Of a DNA stretch of 64,000 nt, positions 25,686 through 39,207 are shown piece by piece (the stretch's first letter is position 1; each line of letters starts with the position of its first letter). The position numbers and the translations under genes are program-made. The notes beneath the pieces were generated by a model. It saw only the letters and a list, made by a program, of their open reading frames with translations, did no database searches and was not told where the DNA came from. Source of the stretch: Stenotrophomonas sp. MYb238 (GTDB lineage Bacteria > Pseudomonadota > Gammaproteobacteria > Xanthomonadales > Xanthomonadaceae); assembly GCF_009496535.1 (NCBI RefSeq), contig NZ_WIDL01000012.1:60813-124812 (forward strand). Reading direction: 5' to 3'.

Positions 25686-26315
25686 TCAGGACGCCGGGCG
25701 CGACGCGCGCAGTTCGCGCCAGGCCGCACGCGCCACCGTCCATGCCGAACGCAGGAACAGCAGCAGCAGCGCCACGGCGATCAGCAGGTCCGGCCAACCG
25801 GCGCCGAACGCCCACACCGCCAGCGCCGCGAGGATCACCGCGCTTCCTTCGTAGACATCGTTCAGCGAACACATCCAGGCCGACGCCAGGTTGATGTCGC
25901 CCTGCCGGTACGGCCACAGCAGGCGCAGGCACAGCAGGTTGGCGGCGAGGTTGAGCAGTGCGGCGATGCCCATGCTCTCGAACAGCGGCAGGTGCGGATG
26001 CATCAGCTTCCAGCCGATGCCAACCGCCACCGCGATGGCCGCGCACAGGATGAAGGCCGCCTTGAGCAGGGCGACCCGCGCCTTGGCGGCGAGGCTGGCG
26101 CCGACCACCGCCAGGCTCAGCGCATAGGTCAGCGCGTCGCCCAGGTTGTCCAGGCTGCCGGACAGCAGCGAGGCCGAGCCGCTGTGCCAGGCCGCGGCCA
26201 TCATCATCGCGAAGGTCAGCAGGTTGATCGCCAGCACCCAAACCAGCACGCGCCGCTGGCGTGCCTGCATGCGCTCGACCTCCAGGGTTTTGCCGCAGCC
26301 GCAACAGTCGCTCAT
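25686..26315 (-). CDS. cation diffusion facilitator-like transporter
   Basis: 209-residue inner-membrane protein with five or six helices. It corresponds to the membrane half of CDF proteins and lacks the long cytoplasmic C-terminal domain. Acidic metal-site candidates are the DNLGD pair in GSLDNLGDALTYALS near residue 55 and NDVYE in the fifth helix region. An N-terminal MSDCCGCGKTLE with four cysteines could bind metal. It lies 200 bp downstream of the czcCBA-type operon on the same strand, which supports a role in heavy-metal export. Confidence 0.82.
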   Translation of the reverse strand: MSDCCGCGKTLEVERMQARQRRVLVWVLAINLLTFAMMMAAAWHSGSASLLSGSLDNLGDALTYALSLAVVGASLAAKARVALLKAAFILCAAIAVAVGIGWKLMHPHLPLFESMGIAALLNLAANLLCLRLLWPYRQGDINLASAWMCSLNDVYEGSAVILAALAVWAFGAGWPDLLIAVALLLLFLRSAWTVARAAWRELRASRPAS

Positions 26316-26528
26316 TCCGGTTCCATGCAGGGCATCGGCGCGGATGTTCGCACCGATGGAGGAAAAGTTGCAGTGCCTGCGGCAATGCAGGGTGCGTATC
26401 GAAGCGCAGGATGCCGGCGACGTCGGGGCCGCCGCCGGTAGTTTCCTCGAACGCTTTCATCGCATTCCCGGCGCATCACCCGGGGCTCTCGCGCATACGA
26501 CCTCGCCCTAGCGCAGGCAAAACCGGAC

Positions 26529-30701
<4,173 letters not shown>

Positions 30702-30705
<4 letters not shown>

Positions 30706-31973
30706 GGCGTGTTTCCTTCGGAAGCGGTGGCGACCAGCGGTTGGCCGGTCAGGCGCTGGATCTCGATCAGGGCGGTCTGCGCGGCGAGCGCGGCATCGAG
30801 CTGGCGCTGCCGCGCCTCGATGCGCATGGCCTGCAGCTGCGCCCATTCCAGGTAGCTGATGGCGCCGGCGCGCCAGGCGGTTTCGGCGGCCTTCTCGGCG
30901 CGTTGCAGCTGCGGCAGCACGTCGCTGTCCATGCGCGCCACTTCCAGCCGCGCGGTGCCGTAACGGCCGTGGGCCTCGGCCAATGTTGCGTACAGCTGCA
31001 GCGCGCGCGATTCGCGCTCCAGCGCACTCATCGCCAGTTCGGCCTGGGCGGCGCGGATTTCCGGCCCGGCGCGGCGGGCGCTGCCCAGCGGCAGGCTGAA
31101 GCCGCCGACCAGCGCGGTGTCGTTGCTGTCGCGGTTGTTGCGCACGCCCAGCTGCCAGGACAGATCGCTGCGCAGCTGGCTGCGCGCCAGCTGCAGCTGC
31201 GCCTCGCGCACGCGCGCTTCGCCGGCGACCACTGCCAGTTCCGGCGTGTCGGACAGCAGCGTCGCCAGCTGCTGGAAATCCTGCAGCGCCGGCAGCTGCA
31301 GCGGATCGCCACTGACTGCGCCGAAGTCCGCTTCGCGTGCGTTCCACAACGCGGCCAGCGCCATCCGCGCGGCGCGTTCGGCTTCATTGGCGCGGTCACG
31401 ATCCAGTTCGGCCTGGGCCAGCGCCGCCTGCGCGGTCATCAGCGTGGATGCGGGCGAGGCGCCGGCCTGCAGGCGCAGGCGTGCGGCGGCGACTGCGCGG
31501 CGGCGCTGCTCGATGTCGTCCAGCGCGATCCGGCGCTGGCCGCGCGCGGCGGTGATGGCCAGGTAGCGGCGCGCCACTTCGGCCATCAGGTCCAGGCGGG
31601 CGATCTCGCGCTGCGGGGCCAGCACGTCGATATTGGCCTGCGCCAGCGTGCGGCGCGCGTCCAGCTTGCCGCCGCGCTCGAGCACGCCGGCCAGCGAGAC
31701 GGTGACCTCGGCAGCGTCGAAGCCGCGGCCGCCGCCGCTGCCCAGGGCGTTCTCGACTTCCACGCCGAGCACCAGCGGCGGCGTGAAGCCGGCGCCGTCG
31801 AGGCGGGCCTGGGCGGCGGCGCGCTGCAGCTCGGGCAGGCGCAGGTCGGGATGGGTGCGGGCGACGCGGCCGACCGCTTCGTCCAGGGTCAAGGGTGCAG
31901 GCGGCGACGGCACCTGCGCGACGGCGCACGGTGCGATCGCCAGGGCCGCAAGCGCGGCCAGGCGTTTCCACAT
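30702..31973 (-). CDS. czcC: CzcC/TolC-family outer-membrane efflux protein
   Basis: 423-residue outer-membrane channel protein. Signal peptide MWKRLAALAALAIAPCAVAQ, then the two OEP repeats of long coiled-coil helices (for example RRRAVAAARLRLQAGASPAS) with beta-strand segments near LVLGVEVENALGSGGG and SWQLGVRNNRD. It starts the czcC-B-A block, following the histidine-rich small gene by 55 bp. It forms the exit duct of the tripartite pump. Confidence 0.88.
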
Positions 31974-32028
31974 GGGGAATCTCCGGTTTTCGGCGAGGGA
32001 TCGGGACGTCCGCGCGGCGGACGCGGGA

Positions 32029-32409
32029 TCAGGCCGGAATCGGAGGGCGCAGCAGGCTTTCCGTCGGCGCCGGGCGCCAGCGGGTGTCGTGCGGGGTGGT
32101 GCAGGTGGCGACCGGCGGCATCGCCACGTCCCATGCCGCAACGGCGAACGGCAGCACGCCGCCGTGGCCGTGGCAGTGGCCGCAATGCACGAGCGCGTGC
32201 AGCAGGCGGGCGCCGTCGGCTTCGTCGTGGCCGCTGTCGGCGTCCATCGCCGGATCGTGCACGGCGACCGGATGATCGGCGTGGCTCATCGCGTGCAGCT
32301 CGCCCAGCGCCGACGCCAGCGCGCCGCCGGCGGTGCCGAGCGCGACCACCGCCAGCACCAGCAGGCGGAGCAGCAGCGACGGCGGGCGGCGGCGCAGGAA
32401 CGCAATCAT
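32029..32409 (-). CDS. small histidine-rich exported protein upstream of czcCBA (CzcI-like)
   Basis: 126 residues. An N-terminal hydrophobic segment (LLLRLLVLAVVALGTAGGALA) suggests export or an anchor. The exported part is rich in His and acidic residues: HAMSHADHP, DADSGHDEADGA and HALVHCGHCHGHGG, with a CGHC pair. Size and position as first gene before czcC match CzcI-type or DUF2946-like proteins of metal-resistance operons. A periplasmic metal-binding or sensing role is an inference. Confidence 0.65.
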   Translation of the reverse strand: MIAFLRRRPPSLLLRLLVLAVVALGTAGGALASALGELHAMSHADHPVAVHDPAMDADSGHDEADGARLLHALVHCGHCHGHGGVLPFAVAAWDVAMPPVATCTTPHDTRWRPAPTESLLRPPIPA

Positions 32410-32499
32410 GCGCGGCAGGGTAGCGGCGGCATGTCGCGTTACACAATCGCAAGGGTCGCGGGAGTGTGCGGACCCGCTGCGCTCACCGCATTCGAATCG

Positions 32500-32566
32500 C
32501 AGGAGCGGCTTCAGCCGCGACGCGCTTCGCCGGGAAAGCGCCGGTCGCGACTGAAGTCGCTCCTAC
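32500..32566. repeat. single GTAG palindromic element, hybrid arms
   Basis: The left arm has the GCGGC-TTCA-GCCGC hairpin, while the right arm has GCGACTGAAGTCGC, the version found at 12200. The element is a mosaic of two subtypes. It starts CAGG rather than GTAG on the left and ends CTAC on the right. Confidence 0.85.
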
Positions 32567-32614
32567 GGGGTTACGGCGTGCTGACGCTCCCTGGGACCGC
32601 CACGCACGACCGCA

Positions 32615-34402
32615 TCAGGCCTTCTTGCGTTCCTCGATGTAGGCCTTGATCTGCCGCTCCAGCACCGGCAGCGGCACCGAGCCCTGCTTGAGCACGGCGT
32701 CGTGGAAGGACTTGACGTCGAACCTGTCGCCCAGCTCCTTCTCGGCCTGCGCGCGCAGCTTGACGATGGTGATCTCGCCCAGCTTGTAGCTCAGCGCCTG
32801 CGCCGGCCAGGAGATGTAGCGGTCGACCTCGGTGGTCACTTCGTGTTCGCTCAGCGCGGTATGGTCGCGCAGGTAGGCGATGGCGCGCTCGCGGCTCCAG
32901 CCGTAGTGGTGCACGCCGGTGTCGATGACCAGGCGGCAGGCGCGCCACATCTCGTAGGTCAGGCGCCCGAAATCCTCGTACGGGGTTTCGTAGATGCCCA
33001 TCTCGATGCCGAGTTTCTCGCTGTACAGGCCCCAGCCCTCGCCGTAGGCGGAGATGTAGGCGCCGCGGCGGAAGTCCGGCTGTTCGCCCTGCTCGGCGGC
33101 GAGCGCGCCCTGCAGCGCGTGGCCCGGGTCGGATTCGTGCAGGGTCAGCGCCGGCAGGTTGTACAGCGGGCGCGCCGGCAGGTTGTAGGTGTTGACCCAG
33201 TAGGTGCCCATGCCGCCGCGGCCGGCGGTCCAGAACGGGGCGATGTCCGGCGGCACCGGCACGATGGTGAAGCGTGCGCGCGGCAGGGTCATGTACTTGC
33301 CGATCACCCCGTCCACGCGCTTGGAGATCCACGCCGCGCGCCACAGCAGTTCCTCCGGCGTCCTGGCATAGAACTGCGGATCGGTGCGCAGGAACTCCAG
33401 GAAATCGGCGAAACGGGTCTGCTCGCTCTTTCCCTTGAAGTCGACCTTGTCGATGATCGCGTTCATCTCCTGCTGGATGCGGTTGACCTCGCTCAGGCCC
33501 AGCGCGTGGATCTGCTGCGGGCTCATGTCCAGCGTGGTGTATTCACGGATCTGCTGCCGGTAGAACGCCTTGCCGCCCGGCATCTTCTCCGCGGCCAGGG
33601 TGGTGCGCGCCTGCGGCACGTATTCCTCGCGGAAGAACGCCAGCAGCTTGCCGAAGGCGGGGATCACGCTGCCGCCGACCGCCTGTTGCGCCTCCTCGCG
33701 CAGCTTCTGCTGCTCGTCGGCGGGAATGCCCGCCGGCAGCTTCTTGAACGGCGCGTACAGCGGCGATTCGGTCGGGTCCTTGAGCTCGGCCACGGTCGAG
33801 ATCGACACGTCGCGGCCTTCCAGCACCGCGCGCGGCACGCTGAAGCCGCGCTCCAGGCCGGCGCGCATGTTGGCGGTCTGCTGGTCGAAGTAGCGCGGCA
33901 CGTCGTTCAGGCGCGCGATGTAGTTGCGGTAGTCCTGCGCGGTCTTCATCTCGCGCCGGGCCATGAAGCCCAGGTTCGACCAGAACGAGGAGTCCGAATT
34001 GAACGGCATCTCGTAGGCGCGCAGGCGCACCTCGTCGGCCAGGTTCTCCACCTGGTACTTGTAGATCGCGTAGTTGACCTGGTTCTCGGCCGAGAGCGTG
34101 GCCGGGTCGACGGTCTTGAGCTGCTCCAGCACCTCGTCCCACACCTTCAGCCGCGCCTGCTGCGCCTCGGCGCCGACATCCGGCAGGCGGGTGGCGTTCG
34201 CCGGGGCGTCGCCGTCCTCGCTGGCCTCGCCGCCGCCGGCCTGGCGCCAGGCCCATTCCTTCTCGTAGATCGCCTTGAACCGGGCATCGGCGTCCTGCGC
34301 GGCCAGCGCGGCGGGTGCCGATGGCTTCGAGGGCGCGGCGTGGACGACGGCGCCCGGCAGGGCAAGGGCGAGCAGCAGGGCGACGGACAGGGTGGTTTTC
34401 AC
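32615..34402 (-). CDS. DUF885 family periplasmic metallohydrolase-like protein
   Basis: 595 residues from a GTG at 34402. The signal peptide is VKTTLSVALLLALALPGAVVHA; an ATG at 34438 would only lengthen its basic start. The DUF885 signature LHESDPGHALQG (HExxPGH, a gluzincin-like metal motif) is near residue 420, followed by RRGAYISAYGEGWGLYSEKLG with the second acidic ligand and HHYGWSRERAIAYLRD. The family is thought to hydrolyse peptides or related amides; substrate unknown. Length is typical. Flanked by two GTAG palindromes. Confidence 0.87.
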   Translation of the reverse strand: MKTTLSVALLLALALPGAVVHAAPSKPSAPAALAAQDADARFKAIYEKEWAWRQAGGGEASEDGDAPANATRLPDVGAEAQQARLKVWDEVLEQLKTVDPATLSAENQVNYAIYKYQVENLADEVRLRAYEMPFNSDSSFWSNLGFMARREMKTAQDYRNYIARLNDVPRYFDQQTANMRAGLERGFSVPRAVLEGRDVSISTVAELKDPTESPLYAPFKKLPAGIPADEQQKLREEAQQAVGGSVIPAFGKLLAFFREEYVPQARTTLAAEKMPGGKAFYRQQIREYTTLDMSPQQIHALGLSEVNRIQQEMNAIIDKVDFKGKSEQTRFADFLEFLRTDPQFYARTPEELLWRAAWISKRVDGVIGKYMTLPRARFTIVPVPPDIAPFWTAGRGGMGTYWVNTYNLPARPLYNLPALTLHESDPGHALQGALAAEQGEQPDFRRGAYISAYGEGWGLYSEKLGIEMGIYETPYEDFGRLTYEMWRACRLVIDTGVHHYGWSRERAIAYLRDHTALSEHEVTTEVDRYISWPAQALSYKLGEITIVKLRAQAEKELGDRFDVKSFHDAVLKQGSVPLPVLERQIKAYIEERKKA

Positions 34403-34483
34403 GAACGGCGGACTCTTCGGGAAACAGACCCGGATCATGTCACCGGCGGCCCATCCGTGCATGGATCGAAAGTCCTGCCCCAC

Positions 34484-34555
34484 GTAGGAGCGCACTTCAG
34501 TGCGCGATGGGGCGTTACCGGCAAAGCCCCATCGCGCACTGAAGTGCGCTCCTGC
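34484..34555. repeat. single GTAG palindromic element, GCGCAC subtype
   Basis: Begins GTAGGAGCGCACTTCAGTGC and ends with the inverse. Stem GCGCAC/GTGCGC is a third stem version around the same TTCA loop. It lies between the DUF885 gene and the lipid A N-domain gene. Confidence 0.9.
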
Positions 34556-34559
34556 GCGC

Positions 34560-34892
34560 TCAATGCCCGGCCTTGTCGCGCTTCCAGCCGCGGTGGCGGA
34601 TGTCCAGGTACAGGCTGTACAGCGCGGTGAAGGTGGGGAACAGGTTGCCGAGGATGCCCACCGCGTCGTTCTTGCCGAAGATGAAGTAGCTCAGCGTCAT
34701 CAGGCTGCCGACGATGCTCATGTACCAGAACAGGCGCGGGATCACCGGCTTGCCCTGGCGCTTGCTGGCGACGAACTGCACCAGCCAGCGGCCGCCGAAC
34801 ATCAGGGTGCCGGTCAGGCCGACCAGCTTCCACGGCGACATGTGCACGCCGGTCCACTCCAGCCAGGGCAGCGGCTGGCTCATGAAATCCAT
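34560..34892 (-). CDS. lipid A biosynthesis N-terminal domain (LAB_N) membrane protein
   Basis: 110-residue membrane protein with three helices and the family pattern GTLMFGGRWLVQFVASKRQG, FWYMSIVGSLMTLSYFI and GNLFPTFTALYSLYLD. It corresponds to the N-terminal domain of some LpxB proteins but exists here alone. Such proteins commonly sit beside a polyisoprenyl-phosphate sugar transferase, as here: it starts 2 bp after the glycosyltransferase stop. A role in lipid-linked sugar handling is inferred. Confidence 0.83.
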   Translation of the reverse strand: MDFMSQPLPWLEWTGVHMSPWKLVGLTGTLMFGGRWLVQFVASKRQGKPVIPRLFWYMSIVGSLMTLSYFIFGKNDAVGILGNLFPTFTALYSLYLDIRHRGWKRDKAGH

Positions 34893-34894
34893 GC

Positions 34895-35617
34895 TCAGAC
34901 CTCCTCCACCGCCGTGCGCCGGCTGCGCGCGATCAGCCAGGCCACCCCGCGCAGGTCGCGGATGCCGACCAGGGCGCGGCCGAGGTTGTTGTACTTGGAC
35001 ACGCCGGCGGTGCGGTGGCGGTGGTTGACCGGCACGCTCACCGTCTTCCAGCCGGCGCGCTGCATCAGCGCCGGCAGGTAGCGGTGCATGTGGTCGAAAT
35101 ACGGCAGGTCGAGGAAGGCGGCGCGCTCGAACAGCTTGATGCCGCAGCCGGTGTCGGGGGTGTCGTCGCGCAGCATGCGCGCGCGGATGGCGTTGGCCCA
35201 CTTGCTGGCCCAGCGCTTGGAACCCGAATCCTGGCGGTCGACGCGCCAGCCGGCGAACAGCCTGACCTCCGGCGCGGCGGCATCGCGCGCGGCCAGCAGC
35301 TTCGGGATGTCGGCCGGGTCGTTCTGGCCGTCGCCATCGAGGGTGGCGATCCACGGCGCGCGTGCCGCCTTGACCCCGGTGCGCACGGCGGTGCTCTGCC
35401 CGCTCTGGCCGACGTGGTGCAGCACGCGCAGCTCCGGGTTGGCCGCCTTGAGCGACTGCAGCACCTGCAGGGTGTCGTCCTTCGAGTCGTCGTCGACATA
35501 GACGATCTCGAACGCCACCCGCCCGCGCAGCGCGGCGGTGATCTCGCCGACCAGGGGCGCGACGTTGTCGCGTTCGTTGAAGACGGGGACGACCACCGAA
35601 AGCGCGGGTTGGTTCAT
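34895..35617 (-). CDS. GT2 family glycosyltransferase, dolichyl-phosphate mannose synthase-like
   Basis: 240-residue cytoplasmic GT-A enzyme starting MNQPALSVVVPVFNERDNV. Nucleotide-sugar motifs are VYVDDDSKDDT and the metal-binding DGDGQNDP (DxD region) near residue 94. The acceptor-site block NHRHRTAGVSKYNNLGRALVG fits DPMS/ArnC-like enzymes that transfer sugar to a polyprenyl phosphate. No C-terminal membrane helices, unlike ArnC. With the LAB_N protein and the epimerase it forms a small envelope sugar-modification group. Confidence 0.87.
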   Translation of the reverse strand: MNQPALSVVVPVFNERDNVAPLVGEITAALRGRVAFEIVYVDDDSKDDTLQVLQSLKAANPELRVLHHVGQSGQSTAVRTGVKAARAPWIATLDGDGQNDPADIPKLLAARDAAAPEVRLFAGWRVDRQDSGSKRWASKWANAIRARMLRDDTPDTGCGIKLFERAAFLDLPYFDHMHRYLPALMQRAGWKTVSVPVNHRHRTAGVSKYNNLGRALVGIRDLRGVAWLIARSRRTAVEEV

Positions 35618-35687
35618 CGCGGGGATCCGTTCGTGCGGTAGGGAAAAGACCGCGCATTTTCCAGCGCGCGGCTTGATGGAAGATGAG

Positions 35688-36653
35688 TCAGGCGGCGTCG
35701 CCGAAGTAGTCGCGGCACCAGGCCACCACCGGCGGCAGCCCGGCCTCGATCGGCGTGGCCGGGTCGAAGCCGAAGGCCCGCCGCGCCCGCGTGGTGTCGG
35801 CCATGGTCTCCACCATGTCACCCGGCTGCATCGGCCGGTAGACCTTCCGCGCGGGGCGGCCGGCCGCCGTGGCGATCACCTCGATGAAACGCTCCAGCTC
35901 CACCGGCGTGTGGTTGCCGAGGTTGAATACCCGGTGCGGCACGGCGTCCTCCGAAGGATGGTCCAGGGCACCGAGGATACCGGCGACGATGTCGGAAACA
36001 TGCGTGAAGTCGCGGCGCATGCGGCCTTCGTTGAACACCTCGATCGGCCGCCCGGCCAGCAACGCGCGCGAGAACAGCAGCGGCGCCATGTCCGGCCGGC
36101 CCCATGGGCCGTACACGGTGAAGAAGCGCAGGCCGGTGGCGCGCAGGCCGTACAGCTGCGCGTAGGTGTAGGCCATCAGCTCGTTGGCGGCCTTGGTCGC
36201 CGCGTACAGCGAGCGCGGCTGGTCCACGCGCTGGTCCTCGGAGAACGGCGGCGTAGCCGAATCGCCGTAGACCGAGCTGCTCGACGCATAGACCAGGTGC
36301 CGCACGCCACGGTGGCGGCACAGCTCCAGCATGTTGACGAAGCCGACCAGGTTGCTGTCGACGTAGGCATGCGGGTTCTGCAGCGAGTAGCGCACGCCGG
36401 CCTGCGCGGCCAGGTGGATCACGCGCGTGGGCTGGATCTGGTCGAACAGCGCGGCCAGGCCGTCGCGGTCGGTCAGGTCCAGCGTGCGGATGTCGACCTG
36501 CGGGCACAGCGCGGCGACGCGGTCGCGCTTGATCTGCGGGTCGTAGTAGTCGTTGTAGTTGTCCAGCCCGACCACGCGCTCGCCGCGCGCGGCCAGGGCC
36601 TGGCAGGTGTAGGCGCCGATGAAGCCGGCGGCGCCGGTGACGAGGATGGTCAT
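35688..36653 (-). CDS. NAD-dependent epimerase, UDP-glucuronate 4-epimerase-like
   Basis: 321-residue extended SDR. N-terminal NAD motif TGAAGFIGAY, then LDNYNDYYDPQIKRDR, a hallmark of UDP-glucuronate epimerases (LspL/CapI type). The catalytic SSSSVYG and YAATK (YxxxK) motifs follow, then TVYGPWGRPDMA and the sugar-binding RRDFTHVSDIV. It probably makes UDP-galacturonate for envelope polysaccharide. It is 70 bp upstream of the glycosyltransferase on the same strand. Confidence 0.87.
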   Translation of the reverse strand: MTILVTGAAGFIGAYTCQALAARGERVVGLDNYNDYYDPQIKRDRVAALCPQVDIRTLDLTDRDGLAALFDQIQPTRVIHLAAQAGVRYSLQNPHAYVDSNLVGFVNMLELCRHRGVRHLVYASSSSVYGDSATPPFSEDQRVDQPRSLYAATKAANELMAYTYAQLYGLRATGLRFFTVYGPWGRPDMAPLLFSRALLAGRPIEVFNEGRMRRDFTHVSDIVAGILGALDHPSEDAVPHRVFNLGNHTPVELERFIEVIATAAGRPARKVYRPMQPGDMVETMADTTRARRAFGFDPATPIEAGLPPVVAWCRDYFGDAA

Positions 36654-36682
36654 CTGGTTATTCCGGAATTGCTCGATTGAAA

Positions 36683-36975
36683 CCCCTCTCCCTCCGGGAG
36701 CGGGGTCGGGGTGAGGAGCGCGGCAAGGAAGCGTCCGCTGCCAGGAACGCGTCGCCACGCACCAGCCCGGGTAAATCGCCAAGGCGACGCCTGGTTGTTC
36801 ACCCTGCGGACGCGTGGCGACGCGTTCCCCATGGTAGCGGCCGCAGGATCCCTGTGGCGTCCCTCGTCCGGCGCTTGGCGCCACCTGCATCCGGCACATC
36901 CTGCGCCTCTCCCTGCGGGCAGCTTCGCCGTGCGGAACGGCAGCCCTGCCGTTTCGTCTGCCGGAGGGAGAAGGG
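36683..36975. repeat. nested imperfect inverted repeat (MITE-like)
   Basis: The outer ends CCCTCTCCCTCCGG near 36683-36697 and CCGGAGGGAGAAGGG at 36961-36975 are inverse copies. Inside is a perfect 17-bp inverted pair, GGAACGCGTCGCCACGC (36744-36760) and its complement (36812-36828), with a 51-bp spacer. The 332-bp gap 36654-36985 contains this structure and no gene. Confidence 0.75.
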
Positions 36976-36985
36976 AAAGGGCGGG

Positions 36986-37288
36986 CTACAGCGTCATCGG
37001 ATCCTTTGCCAGTGTCTGCTTGCGCTCGGCGCTGTACGCCCACCACGGCTGCGGCGCCTCCCCGGCCATGAAGCGCACGATCGACAGGAACACGTCGATC
37101 ACGCAGGGGTCGTGCACCACGCCGGTCTTCAGGCACAGCTGCGCGTACATGTCGTAGGGATCGCGCCCGCGCAGGTGCGCGGGAACACGGATCCCGATCA
37201 GACGGAGATCCTTTTCACAGGCCGGCCCGACATTCGGCAGGTCGGTCAGACGCAACAGGTGATTGCGGTCGACCTTGGTGGGGTTCAT
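36986..37288 (-). CDS. Cdd1-like helix-hairpin-helix protein (pathogenicity locus family)
   Basis: 100-residue protein with an N-terminal helix-hairpin-helix, RLTDLPNVGPACEKDLRLIG, like TfoX C-terminal and Cdd1 (PF11731) domains. A second block, GRDPYDMYAQLCLKTGVVHDPCVIDVF, is typical of the family. It probably binds DNA or protein non-specifically; function unknown. It lies 33 bp downstream of parB on the same strand. Confidence 0.8.
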   Translation of the reverse strand: MNPTKVDRNHLLRLTDLPNVGPACEKDLRLIGIRVPAHLRGRDPYDMYAQLCLKTGVVHDPCVIDVFLSIVRFMAGEAPQPWWAYSAERKQTLAKDPMTL

Positions 37289-37321
37289 TGCCTTGCATGC
37301 ACCTCGGAGGTGGATGGAACG

Positions 37322-38236
37322 TCAGCCGTGCTGACGGGTACGCAGCCTTTCCAGCACGCCGTCGAGCGTATCCAGGTCGGTGTAATGGATGACCAGCCGG
37401 CCCTTGCCGCCGCGGCCGTGGTTGATCGCGACCCTGGTGCCCAGCGATTCGGACAGCTCGGTTTCCAGCGAGGCGATGTCGGCCTGCGGCGCGGCCGGCT
37501 TGGGCTTGGCGTTGCGCGCGCCGGGCACCTTGCCGGCGGCGAACTGCTGGGCGCGGTGCTCGACCTCGCGCACCGACCAGCCTTCGTCGGCGGCGTCCTG
37601 CGCCAGCTTGGTCGCCAGTTCCGGCGCCAGCGTCAGCAGCGCGCGGGCATGGCCCATTTCCAGGCGGCGGCTCTCCAGCAGCACGCGCACGCCGATGGGC
37701 AGGTCGATCAGGCGCAGCAGGTTGGATACCGAGGCGCGCGAGCGGCCCACCGCCTGCGCGGCTTCGGCGTGGGTCAGCGAGAATTCGGAGATCAGCCGCT
37801 GCAGCGCTTCGGCTTCCTCCAGCGGGTTGAGGTCCTCGCGCTGGATGTTCTCGATCAGCGCCATGGCGATGACGGTGCGGTCTTCCAGCTCGCGCACCAC
37901 CACCGGCACTTCGTCCAGCCCGGCCAGGCGCGAGGCGCGCCAGCGGCGCTCGCCGGCGACGATCTCGTACCTGCCGCCCTCGACCTGGCGCACCAGGATG
38001 GGCTGGATCACGCCCTGCGCCTTGATCGACTCGGACAGCTCGGACAGCTTGGCCTCGTCCATCTCCCGGCGCGGCTGGTACTTGCCCGGCTGCAGCAGGT
38101 CGATCTGCAGCTTGCGCAGCACTTCGCCCGGCTGCGGCTCGGCCACGGCCGCCACCGATACCGGCGTCACCGCGCCCTTGGGACCCAGCAGCGCGTCCAG
38201 GCCACGGCCCAGGCCACGTTTCTTTGCAGCGCTCAT
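37322..38236 (-). CDS. parB: chromosome partitioning protein ParB
   Basis: 304-residue centromere-binding CTPase. The basic N terminus MSAAKKRGLGRGLDALLG is the ParA-stimulating tail. The ParB/Srx core has YQPRREMDEAKLSELSESI and the CTP motif GERRWRAS. The following helix-turn-helix (LTHAEAAQAVGRSRASVSNL) reads parS, and the C-terminal part dimerises. The start overlaps the parA stop. No parS site was noticed within this window. Confidence 0.96.
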   Translation of the reverse strand: MSAAKKRGLGRGLDALLGPKGAVTPVSVAAVAEPQPGEVLRKLQIDLLQPGKYQPRREMDEAKLSELSESIKAQGVIQPILVRQVEGGRYEIVAGERRWRASRLAGLDEVPVVVRELEDRTVIAMALIENIQREDLNPLEEAEALQRLISEFSLTHAEAAQAVGRSRASVSNLLRLIDLPIGVRVLLESRRLEMGHARALLTLAPELATKLAQDAADEGWSVREVEHRAQQFAAGKVPGARNAKPKPAAPQADIASLETELSESLGTRVAINHGRGGKGRLVIHYTDLDTLDGVLERLRTRQHG

Positions 38237-39033
38237 CAGACAGCCTCCACGGCCCTGACGGCCCTGTTGCGTTCGTCGGTGCGGCGGATCAGTTCTCCGG
38301 CCAGACCGAGGTAGGCCACGCCGCCGCGCGAGGTGCGGTCGTAGCCGACGATGCTCTGGCCGTGGCTCGGCGCCTCGGCCAGGCGCACGTTGCGCGGCAC
38401 GATGGTGCGGAACACGCGGTCGCCGAAATGCCCGGTGAGCTCGGCCGACACCGCGTTGGCCAGGTTGTTGCGCACGTCGAACATGGTGCGCAGCACGCCT
38501 TCGATCTCCAGGGCCGGGTTCAGGCTGGCGCGCAGCGCCTCGATGGTCTCCACCAGCGCGCTCAGGCCTTCCAGCGCGTAGTACTCGCACTGCATCGGCA
38601 CCAGCACCGAGTCGGCGGCGGCCAGCGCGTTGAGGGTCAGCAGCGACAGCGCCGGCGGGCAGTCGATCAGGATGAAGTCGTAGTCGCCGCGGATCGGCGC
38701 CAGCGCGCGCTTGAGCCGCTGCTCGCGGCCCTCCTGCTCCATCAGCTGGATCTCGGCCGCGGTCAGGTCGATGTTGCCCGGCAGCAGGTCGTAGCCTTCC
38801 GGTGCCTTCACCCGGATGTCGGCTGCACTGCTCTCGCCCAGCAGCAGGTCACAGGTGGACGCGGCCACCTCGCGCTTGTCCACGCCGCTGCCCATGGTCG
38901 CGTTGCCCTGCGAATCCAGGTCGACCAGCAGCACGCGCCGGGGCGCGGCGGCGAGGGCGGCGGCCAGGTTCACGGCGGTGGTGGTCTTGCCGACGCCGCC
39001 TTTCTGGTTGGCGATGGCGATGATGCGGGCCAT
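38236..39033 (-). CDS. parA: chromosome partitioning ATPase ParA
   Basis: 265-residue Soj/ParA ATPase. The deviant Walker A KGGVGKTTTAVNLA is at residues 11-24, Walker A' is LLVDLDSQGN and Walker B is FILIDCPPALSLLT. The start MARIIAIANQ at 39033 is preferred over an ATG five codons upstream because the family begins directly with the first strand. It forms an operon with parB. The parAB-rsmG grouping usually marks the origin-proximal part of the chromosome. Confidence 0.96.
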   Translation of the reverse strand: MARIIAIANQKGGVGKTTTAVNLAAALAAAPRRVLLVDLDSQGNATMGSGVDKREVAASTCDLLLGESSAADIRVKAPEGYDLLPGNIDLTAAEIQLMEQEGREQRLKRALAPIRGDYDFILIDCPPALSLLTLNALAAADSVLVPMQCEYYALEGLSALVETIEALRASLNPALEIEGVLRTMFDVRNNLANAVSAELTGHFGDRVFRTIVPRNVRLAEAPSHGQSIVGYDRTSRGGVAYLGLAGELIRRTDERNRAVRAVEAV

Positions 39034-39123
39034 GCGGGTGGGCCTCATGGGCTGGAAGGTTGGGACTGGGCATTATGCGGGCTGGCGGCCGGATCGGGGA
39101 AATCCGGCCCGGCCCCGCCTTCC

Positions 39124-39191
39124 GTAGGAGCGGCTTCAGCCGCGATGGGGACCTCCCGGTAAAGCCTGTTCGCGGCTGAAGCCGCTCCTAC
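39124..39191. repeat. single GTAG palindromic element, GCGGC subtype
   Basis: GTAGGAGCGGCTTCAGCCGC at the left is mirrored at the right end. The element lies between parA and rsmG, in the space where the parAB promoter should be. Confidence 0.9.
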
Positions 39192-39207
39192 GGGAGGGCA
39201 CGTGGCC

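Noticed and set aside
37000-39207. parS site near parAB
   Set aside because: No sequence resembling TGTTTCACGTGAAACA was found on reading this stretch.
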